64,000 nt of DNA from Pisaster brevispinus. Lineage: Eukaryota > Echinodermata > Asteroidea > Forcipulatida > Asteriidae. The DNA is taken from NCBI GenBank assembly GCA_023634235.1, contig JAMKCF010000006.1, positions 7,222,421-7,286,420 on the forward strand, read 5' to 3'. Shown piece after piece: positions 11,841-27,400 of the stretch. Both the position numbers and the translations under genes were made by a program. Every line of letters starts with the position of its first letter. Position 1 is the stretch's first letter. The notes under the pieces are model-generated. The model worked only from the letters and a program-made list of their open reading frames with translations. It was not told the origin of the DNA and made no database searches.

Positions 11841-12441
11841 TTGGTTATTTCATATTGTTGGGTCACACTAAGAGGGGAATGCTAGTCTCTAACAGTTGAC
11901 AATGTTGTCCAGGTGTTTTGAATATCTTTGGGGAAGGTACTTTTCCCATTACATGCAACGCATGGTAAACATCAGAGTCCTAATTCGCATATTGATCACA
12001 TAGAAGGCAACTTTCAAGCTAATTTGATTGAATTCTACATATATGAACGAGTGCAGTCAAGACGTAGGGTCCTGCGGAATTATTCTTTTTTAAGTTAGTC
12101 GGCTTTTGCAGGCCCCATTTCAGTGTTCTTGCCATGACATTTACTATTTCTTATAAGATAATGTGTCGTGAATGTAAAAACAAATACATTGTCTGCGTGT
12201 AAATGGGAAAAAAGTTGTAAAAAGTCACGGGGGGCACTCAAGGAGGGTAGGGGGGGCACCGACCCCCCTTAGTCACACCACTGGCGCTGAAGCGAGACGG
12301 ACTTAAGAGTAAACGTACAGTTCGTGACAATGGCATGGTGTCATACAGTCATTGACTTCAACTGCCTGTTACATAATGCGCTTTTGTTGCCTGCTGAATC
12401 TTTGAGGCGTCAAAGACGACTGTCAGGCAAGGAACTGCCGA

Positions 12442-15400
12442 TCACCAGGCAGTGAGGTTCATATTCATGGCAGCCTGCCAGTCATTGTTTCTCTGGTTCC
12501 GTCTCTTCTTGCTGGCTGACACCATGAACGGCGTCTGAGGGCTGTTGATGACCTTCTGAAGCATCTCCAAGATGTCTTCATGCCTCGTCTTCACTTCCTG
12601 GGGCTGGAGAAAGACGAGAGGTGGGCTCGTTAGAAATACTTTAAGGGACACGTTGCCTTTGGCATTGGACACTTTGGGCTAGAAAGTGTTTGTCATGAAA
12701 TTATTATGGTCGGAAAGATGTTTTAAAAGTAGAACATAATGATTCATCCAAATATCCCTCAAAATTGTGTGGTTTTCCTTTCATTTTCCTTTCATTTGTG
12801 AACATTTTGTTGAACCACTGATTTGACCCTGCAAAATTACGGACCCTGCTAGTTTACGAAGTAAAAGGAAAACACCACGTAATTTCGAGGGATACTTCTA
12901 TAAATCATTATATTCTACTTTTAAAACATCTTTTCAACCATATGAAATTCAAAACAAACGCTTTTTATCCTCCGACACCCCTCAATAAATACAAAAACCA
13001 AAAGGAATACAGAAACTGACTATCAGAGATTTCGAAACAAAACTTGATCAAGGAGCCAAGTGTATCTAATTACCCGTTGCAATATTTATGTTGAGTGTAA
13101 GACTGTTCGTTTGAAGGTAAACTACACATGACAGTGTGTGTTTTATTTCCTATTCCTGTAGAATTTAGCTCAGCCGCAGATAAGCTTCTTGCAGTATTCT
13201 GTGTAATTAAAATATGTGCGTTTTTGCAATACAGTGCGCCCTCTACAGTTTGCCCAAGAGAGGCCAAATAATATTGCTGTTCAAAGATGAGAAACTTGGC
13301 CCCCCTCTCCCCCGTCTTTTTGGTTTTCACTAGGGTTGGGACGCTTGACCGGTTAACCGTTTAACTATAAAGCAATGTTTAAATCCTTTCCGAATTTCCT
13401 TAAAAGTTAAGGGTTATTGAACAAAGCCAATGAAGAAAGAGAAAAGAAAAAAACAAAACAAAAATCAAAGCCCACAGTTTTTAACAATCCTGGAAAGTGT
13501 GTTGACATTTGCTTTTTTTAAAGATCGGCTCATAGTTTACCGTGAGTCACAAGTTCCATTTAACTGTTTAGGAAAACAAACATAGATGCACAAGTCTAGT
13601 TTTCACCTACCAAGTCATTGATGTGTTGAGCATTGAGGCACTCTTCCACCATGGTATTCACTTCTCGTATCAAACCCATCAGCACTGCAGCTGTGTTGTA
13701 CGTAGCGTAGAAGGTGAGGGGTGTTCTCTCAGCAAATCTACTGCTGGTTGTGTGGATGTCTGCACTGACGACAAGTTTCACCACCTCTGCGTTTGGGTCT
13801 AAGCTTGGGTCTTCCTCTTCTAGCCTCAGCATTTCTGCAAAAGGAGTGAAAAGTTGATACTGATGAAAAGTTCAATAAGTTCAATACTGGTGAACCTGTT
13901 CATACACTGGTATCGCAGACTTACACAAAGTACCATACTTTTCAGGCTAGCGTTGGGTGCATGAGTTTCTGTCTGTACAGCTGGTATTATGTGGAGTTCC
14001 CATGGCTTGTGTTTTGAGGATGTAGACTCCGCAGTCTCCTGTGGAAATTTGTGGCAATGGCCAGTTGGCCAGGAGAGTATACCGAGAGTGATAAAGTTAA
14101 GAAACCTTCTGTGGGCTTAGTGATAGCACTTAAAGACAAGCAAATTACGTAAAATACTGCATGAGCTTTCATGGCAAGAACTACTTCATAGGATGCAATA
14201 GTTGTTTTGCTACGAAAGCTCATGCAGTTTTTTATGTAATCAGTTAGTCTTTAAGTGCTACCACTACCTTCCTTGTTTATCTATCAGACTAACACTCATT
14301 GTTTTACATGGGCTTTGGACGGCAGCGAGTCAAATGCATAAACACAGCAGAAAAGCACCAGTGTTCAAACTTGAAAGTCAACGATTTCAGTACTGATTTG
14401 ATCTGACCAAACGGTTCATACGGAACTGAATTGTTTCAACCGAGTGTTCAGTCTCGGAACCGGATCTGACTGGATTACTGTTGACTAGTTCTTAGGTGTT
14501 TTAACCCACATCTACCTGACTGGTCACAGTGCATAATCCAGGCATGATACTTGGCCCTTGGAAAAAAAAAAAAATGTCACAAGATCAAAGAAGAATGAGA
14601 GGGGACCAGTTGCTCTATGACGGGCTACCATTTTGAGCGCGTGTGTAAAGTGGACCAACCACAGGACTAATTAAAATATCCAATATATTTGGATACTTCA
14701 AAGTAATACTTCCATGGGTAATGAATGAGCAATCATTCCGGGAAAAAAAAATTTAAAAATGAGATCGTACACCACTGGGAAAGAGGTTGTGAAGAACACT
14801 AGCTGTATGACTGTAAATCAGTTTACCTCTTTGTGAGACGGGTTTAACATGTACCCGTCTTCCTGTCATGCACAGAACTGCCAAGGGGTGTACAGTGGAA
14901 GAATCATGGATGAAGATCTGATCTGCCTTTGCCTTGAAAAACAAATCCAGGAGAGAATTAATGCATTTGATTTTCACACAAAGAAGTATCAATGAGAAAA
15001 GATACTGAAACTGGCACAACGTCATTGGAGGTATTGATACAAAACCGATACCAGCTCTTTTATGAAATCTTAAACCAAGATGTTGGCCTTTAAAATTAAT
15101 TTGCTTGCAAAGGTTATTGGAAAAATCCTTGAGTCCTAAATCCAGCGCTCATTTTCACAGAGCTGCTTCAGCACAAAAAGTAGCTCAAAGCACAACAAAA
15201 TTATGCTTAGCAGAATAAGGTCACCAGCCGAAGTACCATGTCACATGCACTATCTTTGACTGGTATCCCGCTAAGATTTGCTTAAAGCAAAATTGCCCGC
15301 TTAAGCAGCTCTATGAAATAGGACCCAATTTCATAGAGCTGCTTAACGACCGATTTTGTGCTTACTGTGCTGCTAACCGTTAGCACACGAAAAGGCATGC

Positions 15401-18400
15401 TAACCTTCTGGTGCTTACTGTATGAAAATGAATGACGTATCAATGCAAATCCATGGTGAACGTGCAAGATGGCTGCCTAATTTTCTTGCTGAGCTGTGTA
15501 AATTTTTATGCTATAGTTAGCACGAAAATTTGCTTATTGTTAAGAAGCGCTATGAAATTGGGCCCAGGTCTCTAGGGTCAAGTCTGATTCAATGACCATC
15601 GTTATTCAAGTCCAAAAAACGATTATGGTTGTTTTCAGTCTGAGTCACAAGTCATATGACACTGGAGAACACTGATCTCCAGTTTGCACTTAGATTTTAA
15701 CCTCAAGAATGATTCACAGCATACAAGAGAAAGTAAAAGCATTAATTCTGGTTGTGAAGCCAAGGATTCTCAGAAAAGCAAACGTATTCACTATACTAGC
15801 CAAGAACCCCATGGAGAGAAGACAAGGAAATAAAATTTCTGTTTTAGATGTGGGAGGAAAACTCCAGAGAATTACGGTGTTCAAGGAAAAACCCATGCAA
15901 TCATGTAAGGACTGAAAACCCAATCCACATAGGTACCCCCAGCGGGAATCGAACCGTGAGTCCTAGAGGTGGAAAGGCGATGAAAGAAACCACAATGCCA
16001 ACCCAATCACCCCCAATGGTAAATAGACGAGGAAGTTACACGATGTGAAGAAGACATTACCTTTGAGAAGTACGTCAACCAACGGCTGCTCAAATTGTTA
16101 GCCGTGCCGTTTACTGATCTCCGACTGAGTAACACATTGTTAGAATCGCTACAAATCAACAACAGGAAAGTATTCATGAGTTTGATTAAAAAATTGCAGA
16201 AAATTTTCACTAAAAGATCCATTTACAATAGCAGTTTACTCAGATCAAATGCGAAAGAAGATACACTAACAATTTACAAATTGAAATGAAGAATGAATTT
16301 ATGAGTTAATACATATTTATTTGTATAATAGTTCATTAACCGTTTAGAGAACAAAAGAATGTGAAGAGGTGCGTCGTTCCATAAGGAAGGTGCAATGAAG
16401 TTGAAGGCTCTTTGACCAAAGAATTAAGTGGGAAAAGTAGTTTGAGTCAGTGGGGATTGGCCAGCAGAATGAAGAGGAAAAACAGGAATATATTTATGAA
16501 GATCAGATATGTAGACAGGTGATAGGCCATGAAGAGCTTTAAAAGTACACCAGTACTAATGAAATCGCATTGGCTCCCAGTTAAGTTTTGTACATTTTAT
16601 AAAATTCTTTTGTTAACTTCTTTGGAATAGTCTTCCTGTGCATATTCGCCAGGCTAGTTCTTTGCACTGTTTTAAGTCTCTGTTAAACACTCATTTGTTT
16701 GAAGTTGCTTATTTGTAATCTGCTTATTTGTAATTGTATCTTTCACTCATTGTATATTTTATTGTTCTCTTTATGCGCTTAGAGGCTTTTGCATTAGGCG
16801 CTTTACAAGTGTCTTTATTATTATTATTATTATTAAAAGTGATGAGGTTCAACTTATAAGCAAACGTAGTTTGGTTGGGAGCCAGTGATTATGCGGAAAT
16901 GAATGGTCTCCATAGAGTTCAGATTCAAACGAGGATTCTTTTTTTTTTCACTTACATGTCTTTGATGACCATTTTCTTGAGCTTCATTCTGCCCTTCTCA
17001 AGCCTGCCTTGTCTGGCCCTCAACAAGTTGGGGAAGAATCCCCCACAAAGGACACCCTGGGAAATAACAACATTTAAAAATTTTGTCTTAGAAAGCACAT
17101 GAACAACATTGGTAAAATTTTTCAAAGCCCAGTATCCACACTGATGTGACCCAACAAGTACGCCAAATAACAAATATTTGAAAGTTTAGGCTCAAGCAAT
17201 ACATTGGGAAAATAGTGGGAAAAAAATTTCTTTATATAAAAAACTTACCATATCTTATGGTTTAGAACATCCAGATCAAACAAAATTGTTTCACTCATTT
17301 CTCAAAAACGATAGCATTTCAGGCAAAAATATTTAAAGGGAAGTTTTCCATCATGTCCATTTTTATGTGAAAATCTGTGAACATATATTTTTCCCCAATC
17401 TTACCAATGTTGTGCTGACCCTTTGAATATAGAAAGTAATGGGATTCTTAATAGTTTAGTAGTTCAAGCCAGTATGTCTGGAATATTCAAGGGGTATTGT
17501 GGCCGAGCAGCCAAGCACATCAGACTCTAGCTCTGTTGTTTCTGATCAGCAGAGTGTGGGTTCGAGTCCCGGTCTTGACACTTGTGTCCTTAAGCATGAC
17601 ACTTTTAAAAACCATTATTAGGATCGTCCTTCAGATTTTCGCAAAGAAATCAAGATTCTAAATTGTGTCAAGATTCAAAATTTATATTGTGCTCTACATC
17701 GAGAGCAAATCTGAACGACTCGGGAAAGAATGAGAATAGTATAGACTTACCTTGATGAGTTGATCATTATGGGCTTGGTCACTGCTGCCATCGTAACCAT
17801 GGAGACAGTCCTTGGATGTTGTCACTAAACCTGCATCTGCTAAATTATCTGATAGTTGTTGCCGAAGACCTAGAGTGTTCCATGAACATAACAAAATGAA
17901 TTATATGTACTGGGACAAGAAGCCTGCATGAAACCAGAAGGAGTGCTTGGGGTTAGATCCAGAGGCTGCGTGTTGAGTCCCGGCTAAGTTACAGGATGTA
18001 AGTTACAGGATGTAAGTTTGTTGTTATTGTAAATGTACACACAATTCTTTAATATTGCCCTTTTATTGGTCAAGCACAAAACCACAATTTAAACACGGAG
18101 GGAGTGTGACTTTATATGAAGAAAAAAACATTAGAAATATTACTTTTATTGTGGGAAACCAGTAAATACAACTTTAAATTTCTTGTGAAACTTTGATGTT
18201 CGGAATTGCCACATCATCCCAAATAGGCATCGGCCCTAGTGTACAAAACTGCAGACCTTTCTATTACAAAAACTGACCACCATTTTGTATGGGGCTTGTG
18301 AATCTACCAATATTCAATCAAATTTGGGGTTGTTCAAGTATATATTTTTTTCTCACAGAACTAGAAAATTAGTGGGACTCACCTCTGATGAAAATCATGG

Positions 18401-21400
18401 TAGAATGGTGTATATAATATCTATCATTGAAAGTTCTAACGTCTCTGGAAAACATGGCCTGGTCCCAGGCTTCATACAGCTGTACCTGGGCTAGATGGTC
18501 ACTCTGGCTATCATCTGCAAACTGTTTCCTAATCTAAAAGAAAAAGAACAACAAAACCCAATGATATGGTCCATTACATATGATGCTTTATGCTCACTAT
18601 TATAACAATTCGTAAAAAATTGATGTTCATGTACTGTCAGTTTAGTTATGTAACATTTTATACTATTCTTGTGATTTGAGGCAGGATTGAAATAACTGTT
18701 TCAAATGTTTCAGATAAACGTCAGAGATCCTTATCACATGCCCTAATTGGACACTGGAAGAACAACGGCGTTGCTAGAAGCCAGATTTTAAGCTACTTTG
18801 ACTGAATTCAACCGGTATGAGTGACTTCAGTCATGAAGAAGGATCCCACCTCTGAAACTGATTATCTCTGGAACTATATTGCCAAGTTTGGTGGCTTTTG
18901 TAAGCATAATAAGAAGCAAATCATAAGCAAAACCTTTACCAATGATAGTAAAAATGACATAGCATTGAACCTGTACCATTCTGTGACAATTACTATGATC
19001 CTAAAGTGCCCCCCCCCAATCTCTTAGAATCCTTCCTTCATTTTGTCTTAGCTTATGGAATCAGAACCTCCCAGCCACATCATTCTCATTAGGCATTGCA
19101 TACAAATCTACAGCCCTTTGTTTTTGTTAACACTGACCCCAACTTTGGGAGGCGGCCTTGGGTATATCAAAAGGTATAACTGGGTTGACACAAAATTCTC
19201 CAATTTCGCCCCTTTTTTAATACAACATTAAAACTTTTTTTGTAATGAAGAGTATTTGTATTTTTTGTTTTGGGTAGTACATTTGATTCATGGGTAATTT
19301 GATAGCATTTAGATTTAATGATAAAATTGCTGTATTTTTTGGCAATGAAGGCAGCCTGTCAACCAAGAATGGAAAAACTTGCGTCTTTGACATCGCAAAA
19401 GATCTATTTGAGTTAACGGAGTTTGAATGTTGAGTTATCGTATGCTGTGGGATTCTGATAGATTCGGGGCAGAGGGTTTCTAGATACTAGACTCAGGATA
19501 TGAGGTTAAAGCAGCGTCTGAATCAGCGGCTGTGGCTGTTGCTATGGGTGTTGCTATGGGCATCCTATGCTTCAGCACTTGTCCAAGTGACGATCAAGCC
19601 GCAGCCATAGCCGCCAATTTGGACACGGCCTTAAGCCGTATCCGAATTGGTCCCTACAGCTACGGCTACAACTGTTGCTAAGGACATACTACACTAATCT
19701 AGCCATAGCTGTAGCCGCTAATTCAGACCCGGCCTTCAGTTTCTACCCGTAAGATAGCAGCTCTGTTCTCCATGGAGTCAACAAACGGTGGTCTTGTGTG
19801 CATACCAGCAGCTACTGTTAACATTGGATTCACACACCTGCACAGAAAGTAGTACACAGTTTGACAAAATGGAGTTTTTCTTTTATAAATATGTGTAATC
19901 AACGTTCAAATATCGATCCAAGAAGTTACATAAATGCTGATAAATAAATACATGAAATATCTACGCAAGCTGTACAGTAGTCTTACTTGTATATTGCAGA
20001 GAGCACAAGCGCCTTGGCTAGTCTAGGTTCAGTGGAAAGCCCCACTATCTTGTTGCCCAGCGCAGTCAGGCTTTCATCATCGTTGAGAATGGCAAGATCC
20101 TGCAGAACTTCAACGGCCTTTTCAACTAACAGAAATGGAGGGGTAAAAAGTGTCATTATGCTGGCCAAACAATACACTCACTTCCAAAATAACTAAGGTT
20201 CTTGAGTTCATTTTATTGTTTCTTAGTTTGTTTTCCTTGTTAAACAAATTGTATAAGCTTAAACTCAATTGATGGGCGAAATGATAACTAATATTGTGAA
20301 ATAGCAAATGCCTTTGACACTCTCTCCAGCTTCAAAACTAACTTGAAACTCACCTGGGCCCAATTTCATAAAACCTGTAAGCACAAAAACTTGCTAAGCA
20401 TAGAAAAATATCGCTTAGCAGAAACACGTCACCAGCCAGAATTCCATAAAGTTTACGATGCTATGTCTGGTGCTCCGCTCATTTTTTGCTTAGCATAGAA
20501 AATTGCTAAGCAGTATTTTCTGCTTAACAGCTTTATGAAATTGGGCCCTGTTCAGTCTTGGCTTTAAGAGCTGTCATTAGCAGAGTTCTTTTTCTATAAG
20601 CCAGGAGTGTCTTTCTGACAGACATAGCCCACTACAAATGTCCATTATTATTATTATTACTATTAATTTATTTATTTATTTCTTCTTTACCCTGGGGAGA
20701 CCTCTCAGTGAAACACACTGTTTTTCAGAGGTGCCCAGCACTATATCAAAGCGCTCAGTATTTTTTTTTCCTGCAAGGTATGTGGAGCTACATTTTAAAG
20801 TATGAGACCTATTCCTTTATAGCACCATGTAATGGTTTACGAGGTGCTGTGGTGCAAAATGCTGCCAATCAAACCAGGAACACCGGGGCGAACCCCTTCT
20901 CTTTTCGATAAGTGCACTGGGTTCTTTTACGTGCTTTACACAACACATGGGACCAACGGCTTTACGTCCCATCCGAAGGACGAACCAATCATGGTTAAGT
21001 GTCTTGCTTAAGGACACAAGCGTCACGACCGGGACTCGAACCCACACTCTGCTGAACAGAAACACCAGGTCTTGAGTCCGGTGCTCTTATCCGCTCGGCC
21101 ATGACAAGCCAAATTAATTTGGGGTGAACAAAGACTAGAGCGGAAGTTGAACCAATGACTTCCGGATTGTTCCACTTCTCAATTCGGTTTTGATGACATA
21201 AATTGGTAAAGTTTATCAAATATAAAACTCTTCAAATTTGATATACACAGATTCCACAGCTTTTATTCTTGAGAGGAACTTACCCGCTGGTAGTGGAGGC
21301 GGCTGGATCGCTTGGCCTAAAAGGTCAGCTGCTCTCATGTGCGGGAAATGTAGCTTGGACTGTACCACTATCTGCTCTAGGGGGATCCTCAACATCTCTG

Positions 21401-24400
21401 GCACTTGATAATCCTCTGACCATGAAAACATTCAAGTTTAATAATGAGTTCAAATTTTTTGAAGGGTCTTTTAGGTATGAAATTTACTTTTATTTATTTA
21501 TTTAGTTTTATTTATTTAGGGTAGGTTCATCAGTTTTAATGAACTGTTCTCCCCGGGGGCTCTGGATACCACGCATACAAACTAAAATATACAGGAATAA
21601 AATATACAGGAATAAAATACACATGAATAAAAAATACAAAGGAATAAAATACACAGGAATAAAATACAAAAAATTAATACATAGAATTTGTAGAAATGCA
21701 AAATGGGGCTTAAGAACATGCAAATGTTTCCTAACCTCGGCACATTTTCGCAGTACAAGCACCGCCGCGGATTGCTAGCCTATGCCTACCGGAACGTTCT
21801 CTTGAGCCTAGAACGTGCCGGACTTTTGAGATGTTCCCTATAAAGGGTTCTGGTAATGCATGTTTCCCATCCTAGTACGTGAGACCCACCAGCTTAACAT
21901 CCCATCCAATGTAGAAAGCTATTTATGATAACAGTGTCTTACTCAAGGACACTAGCATCATGGACTAGCAAGACCGAGGTCATGTAGACATTCTCATACA
22001 TAGCAAATGTTGACTGCTCAGTCACTGATTCGCTTAAGCACTGAATATTGGGCTCTTCAAAGTAGGGCCTACTTTGGTAAGCACTCAAAAAATTAATGAC
22101 CATCAAAACTTGGTTGGCGTCGGTAGTACTGCAGCTGCTGACGGAATAACAAGTTTTGAGAATGGATTTCTCACATGAAATCATTGACCTGACTTGGACT
22201 CCATTGTAGTGAGCTCAAAACTGACATAAATAGCAGTCAACACTAATTCTAAAAATAGAAGCCCAATTCCCGGATCTCAGATATTGTGTCAAAATTCACT
22301 AATGTACGGGCCTGTACGTGTTCAAGCTTTATGTTTACTCTTGTGTAATGACTGTACCACTGCGTCTGGCGCGCCAACGCGGTGATCGCGTGACAGCTAG
22401 GTGGTGGAATGTTTGTCTGACAAACGGGTACTTCGATCAAAATTGACGCCACTAGTGTTGAGCGCAACTCTCAGGACCACTTACCAAGTCGTTGGTATCT
22501 TTCCCCGGTAAACAGATGATAGCATTCTCCTGGCTGGCAGCGACCTGCTCGACCTTTACGCTGTCTAACATTGGCCTTAGATATCCAGTGTACATCCAGA
22601 CATGAGACCTAGGATTGGCAGCAATGTATGCATCTATGGTTATTCATCTCGGCTTGTTGGCCCATATTAACCCTCCTACTATTGGTACGATTTTCCAGTG
22701 AGTTGACTGAACCATTTGAAACCATTCAGCTCCATGGGTTGCGTAGGTGGTAGCAATGCACAGAATTGCTGTGTAAATGTGTGTGTGTACTGTGTAAAAG
22801 GCATTCACCACATTGCAGACTGGCATAGTTTACCCTTTCAATCAAAACTACAGACAGTAAGAGGGTTGACTGTGAAATGTGTAAATACACTCACCACATG
22901 ATTTCATAGTTCAGGCTGGCATAATTCATCAAGCACTCAAAACCACAATATATAAAATTGAATTGTCAGACAGTTGAATTTGAAATGCGTAAATGCTTTT
23001 ACCACATGATATCATATTTTAGGCTGGCATAATTTATCTATCAGTCAAAACCACAGTGGATAATATTGAATGGTCAGACAGTGGGAGGGTTGAATGTGAA
23101 ATCTGCAAATGCATTCACCACATTGATGTATTAAAAAACAGAACACTGGAACCCAGTCTTTACAGTCACAAAACAACAAACCATGACAAGCAAAATGTAT
23201 ATTAAAATGTAGGAGATTGAAAATAATAAATAATATTTGTAGGGGATTAAAATAAGAAACATTCCACCAACAAAAGGGATGTCAATCAATCTCCTTGGAT
23301 ATTGTTTGGGCTAGGGCTAATATTTTAAAGAAAATGAAGGTCTAATTTTTGTTTTTACTGTCGACTTCATTTAAGCGTTAAGAAAATTTGGAAAATTTAC
23401 CGATGCTAATGACTGCTTACCAACCAAAAGGACCTATGGTGAAAATGCAACAAAAACTTAATGGCCTGATGTTTTGACCCTAGCAGAGTCTTTCTTGAAG
23501 GTTAAATGACAACACAACAACACTAGTCAGGAAATTTGGAAACGAATTTCGACATTTGTTTTTCGTTATACGGTTTACCATCCCAATCCTAGCATTCAAA
23601 TGTAACTCGCAAGTGGCTTCTATCAGGAACGGATAAACTCACCCCCAAGTTGACATTATATCGATCTTCTTTGTGGTTGCCAGGATTGACCACGTACACT
23701 ACATCGTTGATTGTTATAGAGGTCTCGGCGATGTTGGTGGCCAGAACGATCTTCCTTACACCCTCTCCAGGGCTGCATTTCCAATCAGAAAGTGGAAAAA
23801 GAAAAAGAAAAAAAAAGACAAACTCATTTTCTCCTGTATCCTCAATCCCTTCTTGTTCTCTTAAATGTATTATACAGGATTGGTAAGGATAAAAAACACC
23901 ATTGTTTAATTTTAGTTTGAAAGCTTACTGAATTTTGAAGATCATATTACAACAATTTTTTTCCTGTGAAATCTTTCCCTCTGAAATGAAGTCATAATTC
24001 GAGAAAACTGTTTCTGAAACCTAAAAACAATCAAAATTTAGGACAATGTGTTTACATGCTGAAAACTGTGCATGGCTTTTCACTGTTTTACTCCTGACTC
24101 ACACAAGGGGTTAAGCCCAAATTTTCACAGGTTTGTTATTTCATGTTTATGGTTGATCACACAAAACATAAACACTGTCTATGACTGTTTTTTCAGCTCT
24201 ACCAATCCCATATATTACCTTTAACCCCTACCCTCTCATCTGATCTTTAACCCCTACCCGACCCTTTTCACCACCTTCCTTGCTCCACCCCATCTTCCTT
24301 CCCCAGCCTCCTCCCATACCTCCCTTTTCCTAACATCTTCCTCTCCTTCCATCCCTCAACCTTTCACCTGCCCCTAGTTTGTGCAGTGCTGCTTGGTTTT

Positions 24401-27400
24401 TCTTTTTGGAATTTGTCTTTTGCTTAATCTTGTTGTCTTTAACACATGCATTTTAATTTTTAAAAACCTGTTTATATCTATCTGTAATTTTTGGCGCTTC
24501 CTGTCGATGAGTGTTGTATTTTTAAACCGAACAAATAGATAAAATTAACAATGATTGTACAGAGTGAGATTTGAACCTTCTACCATCCAATAATCATACC
24601 GGAGGTCACAGGTTTGGATCCGCTCTAGTCAAACTCTTCTTTGTTCAACCCCAAAATAAGTAAAATTTATCCAGTCAATTTCCCTTGCGGTTTATAACTT
24701 GACACATTTAGAACAATAAAATTGTGGTTAAATCTCAACAGCCAATGTGGCGTCTTAACTCACACACTAAGATTTTAAATAATACAGAAGACATATCAAA
24801 CCTTTCAAAGATGGCCTGCTGCGATGACAGTGGAACGCTGGAATGTACGGGCAACACCAAATGTTTATCACTCTGAAAATAAAGGTGAATAAATACACAG
24901 GTTTGATAAAGAATAATCATAACAATAACAATAATACAGAATTTGTAAGGCGCACTTTATTGTAAAACAACCAGGGGCGCCGGTCTAAAAGATCATTACT
25001 TAAACTAAAGTGTTTTTCCGATTGTTGGGAAAGCAAGCGTGAACAAGTGTGTACTTAGTTTCTGCTGGAAGAGAGGATGATGCTGTGCATTTATCTGAGG
25101 TCTTCAGGATGTAAATTCCAAAGTCTTGGTGCTATGTTGGAAAAGGTACTGTCAAGCGAGGCACTGCCAAGTGAGGTCAGACAGCATGAAGCGTTTTGCT
25201 GAGATCTCAGACATGGGACCAATTTCATAAAACCTGTAAAGCACAAAAACTTGCCAAGCACAGACAAATATTGCTTAGCAAAAACAGGTTACCAGCAAAC
25301 ATTCCATAAAGTTTACATTGTTGCCACTGGTACCCCGCTCATTTCTTGCCAAGTAAAGAAATTTGCTAAGCAGAATTTTCTGCTAAACAGCTTTATGAAA
25401 TTGGGCCCTGGGGTCGATTTCGCAAAGATAGTCCTAACTTAGGACTAGTCCTAGGACTTAAGGCTAGTCCTAAGTTAGGAAGAGTAACTCGTCCTAACTT
25501 GAGATAAGACTAGTCTTAACTCTTTGTGAAATCCACCCCAGTTGGTCTTGTTCTATGGGGCGTCAACAGGTTTTTGTTTTATGTAAGGTGGAGCTGAACC
25601 ATGCAGTGCCTTGAACGTGAGTGATTATTTTGAATTGAATTCACTGACTGACAGGAAGACGGTATAGTTTATAGCGTATGGGGATGATATGGTCAACACT
25701 TAAGTGGCAGTTAAAATCACAGCAAGAGATGAGAGGTATAGTTTTCTTACCATTGGCCATATCTCCTGCAGCCTGTCACAGACATTTCTGATGTCCTGCC
25801 ATCCCGGCAGAAAACACAAGATGGCGCCCTGTTAAAAGGTGAAATAAAGAAAATGTCTCATCCGAAGGACAGAGCAATTATGGTAAAGTATCTTGCTCAA
25901 GGACACTAGTGCCACAACCGGGGTTTTCAAACCCACACTCTGCTGATCAGAGACACCAGAGCTTGAGTCCAGTGCTCGCCACAACATTGAACAAGCCAGA
26001 CCACATGGAGAAAGTTCTGACCGCTCCTCGGGTGGCTAAGTCCACGTCCGAATCGGCGGCTACAGCTACGGCTATGGCTACATTTCCTTGTCATCATGCA
26101 CTGAAGTATAGGACGTCCTTAGAAACACCCTTAGCAACAGTTGTAGCCGCAGCTGTAGCCGCTAATTCAGGTACGGCCTTAACTAGCAGTTGGCCGGTGG
26201 ACTGCTGTTGTTAAGAGAGAATGCTCAGCCTCGCTACCATGGGCAGCGCGCCGATCGATACCTCTCGTCGCTAAACCCCTGGGAGGGAAACACTGAAAAT
26301 CAATGCTGATTGGCCAACCAAAATGTACTGCTTTGCATGCACGCTTGTTAAAAACATTTGAACGCTTGTAGAGGCTTGTTGGGCGCTTAGTACGCGCGTG
26401 TAAAAATGCACATATTTCGACGCAATACGTTTCAAATGAATCATGTTTTTACATGGTCACCCTAAACTGCATACAGTTAGACTAATCACAAGATCGAAAA
26501 AGAATGAGAGGGGGCCAGTTGCTCCATGACTTGATGCGTCCTTTGACAGCGCGCTCTGCGTAGTCTCTAACACAGAATGGATCAACCACAGGACTAATTA
26601 AAATATCCAACATATTTGGATATTTTAAAGTCACACTTCCAGGGGTTACAATCGAGCAAGGCATTCTGAGAAAGAAAACAAAATGGCGCGTCGAGATCGT
26701 ACACCACTGGGAACGAGGTTGGAGAATGCTGTGATAAATCAATACACTCAATATTTATAAACAGCTTTAGATGTGAGCTTTTTTGAGGGTGTACAGGTAC
26801 CAGACTCACCTGAGGTTTTTTCTCATCGATGTGTTTAATAACATCAACAGCCAGGTCAATGTCGGTTAAGGGTCTGACCTCAAAGTCTTCCTCGTCGCCT
26901 GTTTGAGGCTTTCCTCGGACGTTGTCGTTGTAACTGCTACCACCATCTGTCAGATGGGATCTCTCTGGTATGAAGTGTTCCTTAACGGGATACATGAAGC
27001 CTGGCACGCTAATCATTGGGCAGCTGTGGGAGACAGATTGATAAATCAGAAATGTTATTGTTGCCGAAATTACGATTCATAAACAAATGCCTCAAACCCA
27101 AGTCTTCTGTTATCTTGATAATAAAAAAAAAAATAAAAAAATAATAATGAGCATTTCTAACGACTTTGACCTCGAAACCCCTCTATTAAAGATAAAATAT
27201 GCATCAAAGACAAAGTACAGGGTAATCCTACTTCCGAAATGTTCCCATTCTTAAACACAATCTTCTTCTCTTGTACTGAAGTACCCCCCTTAAAGCCTCT
27301 TAAGAATTCCAGAGATTCCCTGAACACAATGAAGACCCACTAGTGGGGGGGGGGGTGTCTGGTACACCATGCCACAAATCAAGCACCAAATTCAGGGTGG

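Larger units (their letters stand above)
9291..12441. other. Intergenic, FAS1 gene to DHX30 3' end
   Basis: Two tail-to-tail genes are separated by about 3.1 kb. The gap holds the repeat at 9600-9900, a tRNA-like sequence at 10583-10662, and a copy of the GCATGAAAC palindrome repeat at 11210-11840. A short open frame at 11444-11632 is repeat-derived. No exon was recognised in 10700-11200 or 11850-12440. Confidence 0.5.

Noticed and set aside
17500..17580. Ser/Leu-type tRNA gene
   Set aside because: It carries the type-A SINE body directly after the head, and related copies are scattered across the window.
20817..21219. Minus-strand frames of 74-82 codons
   Set aside because: They are read-through of the type-A and type-B SINEs.
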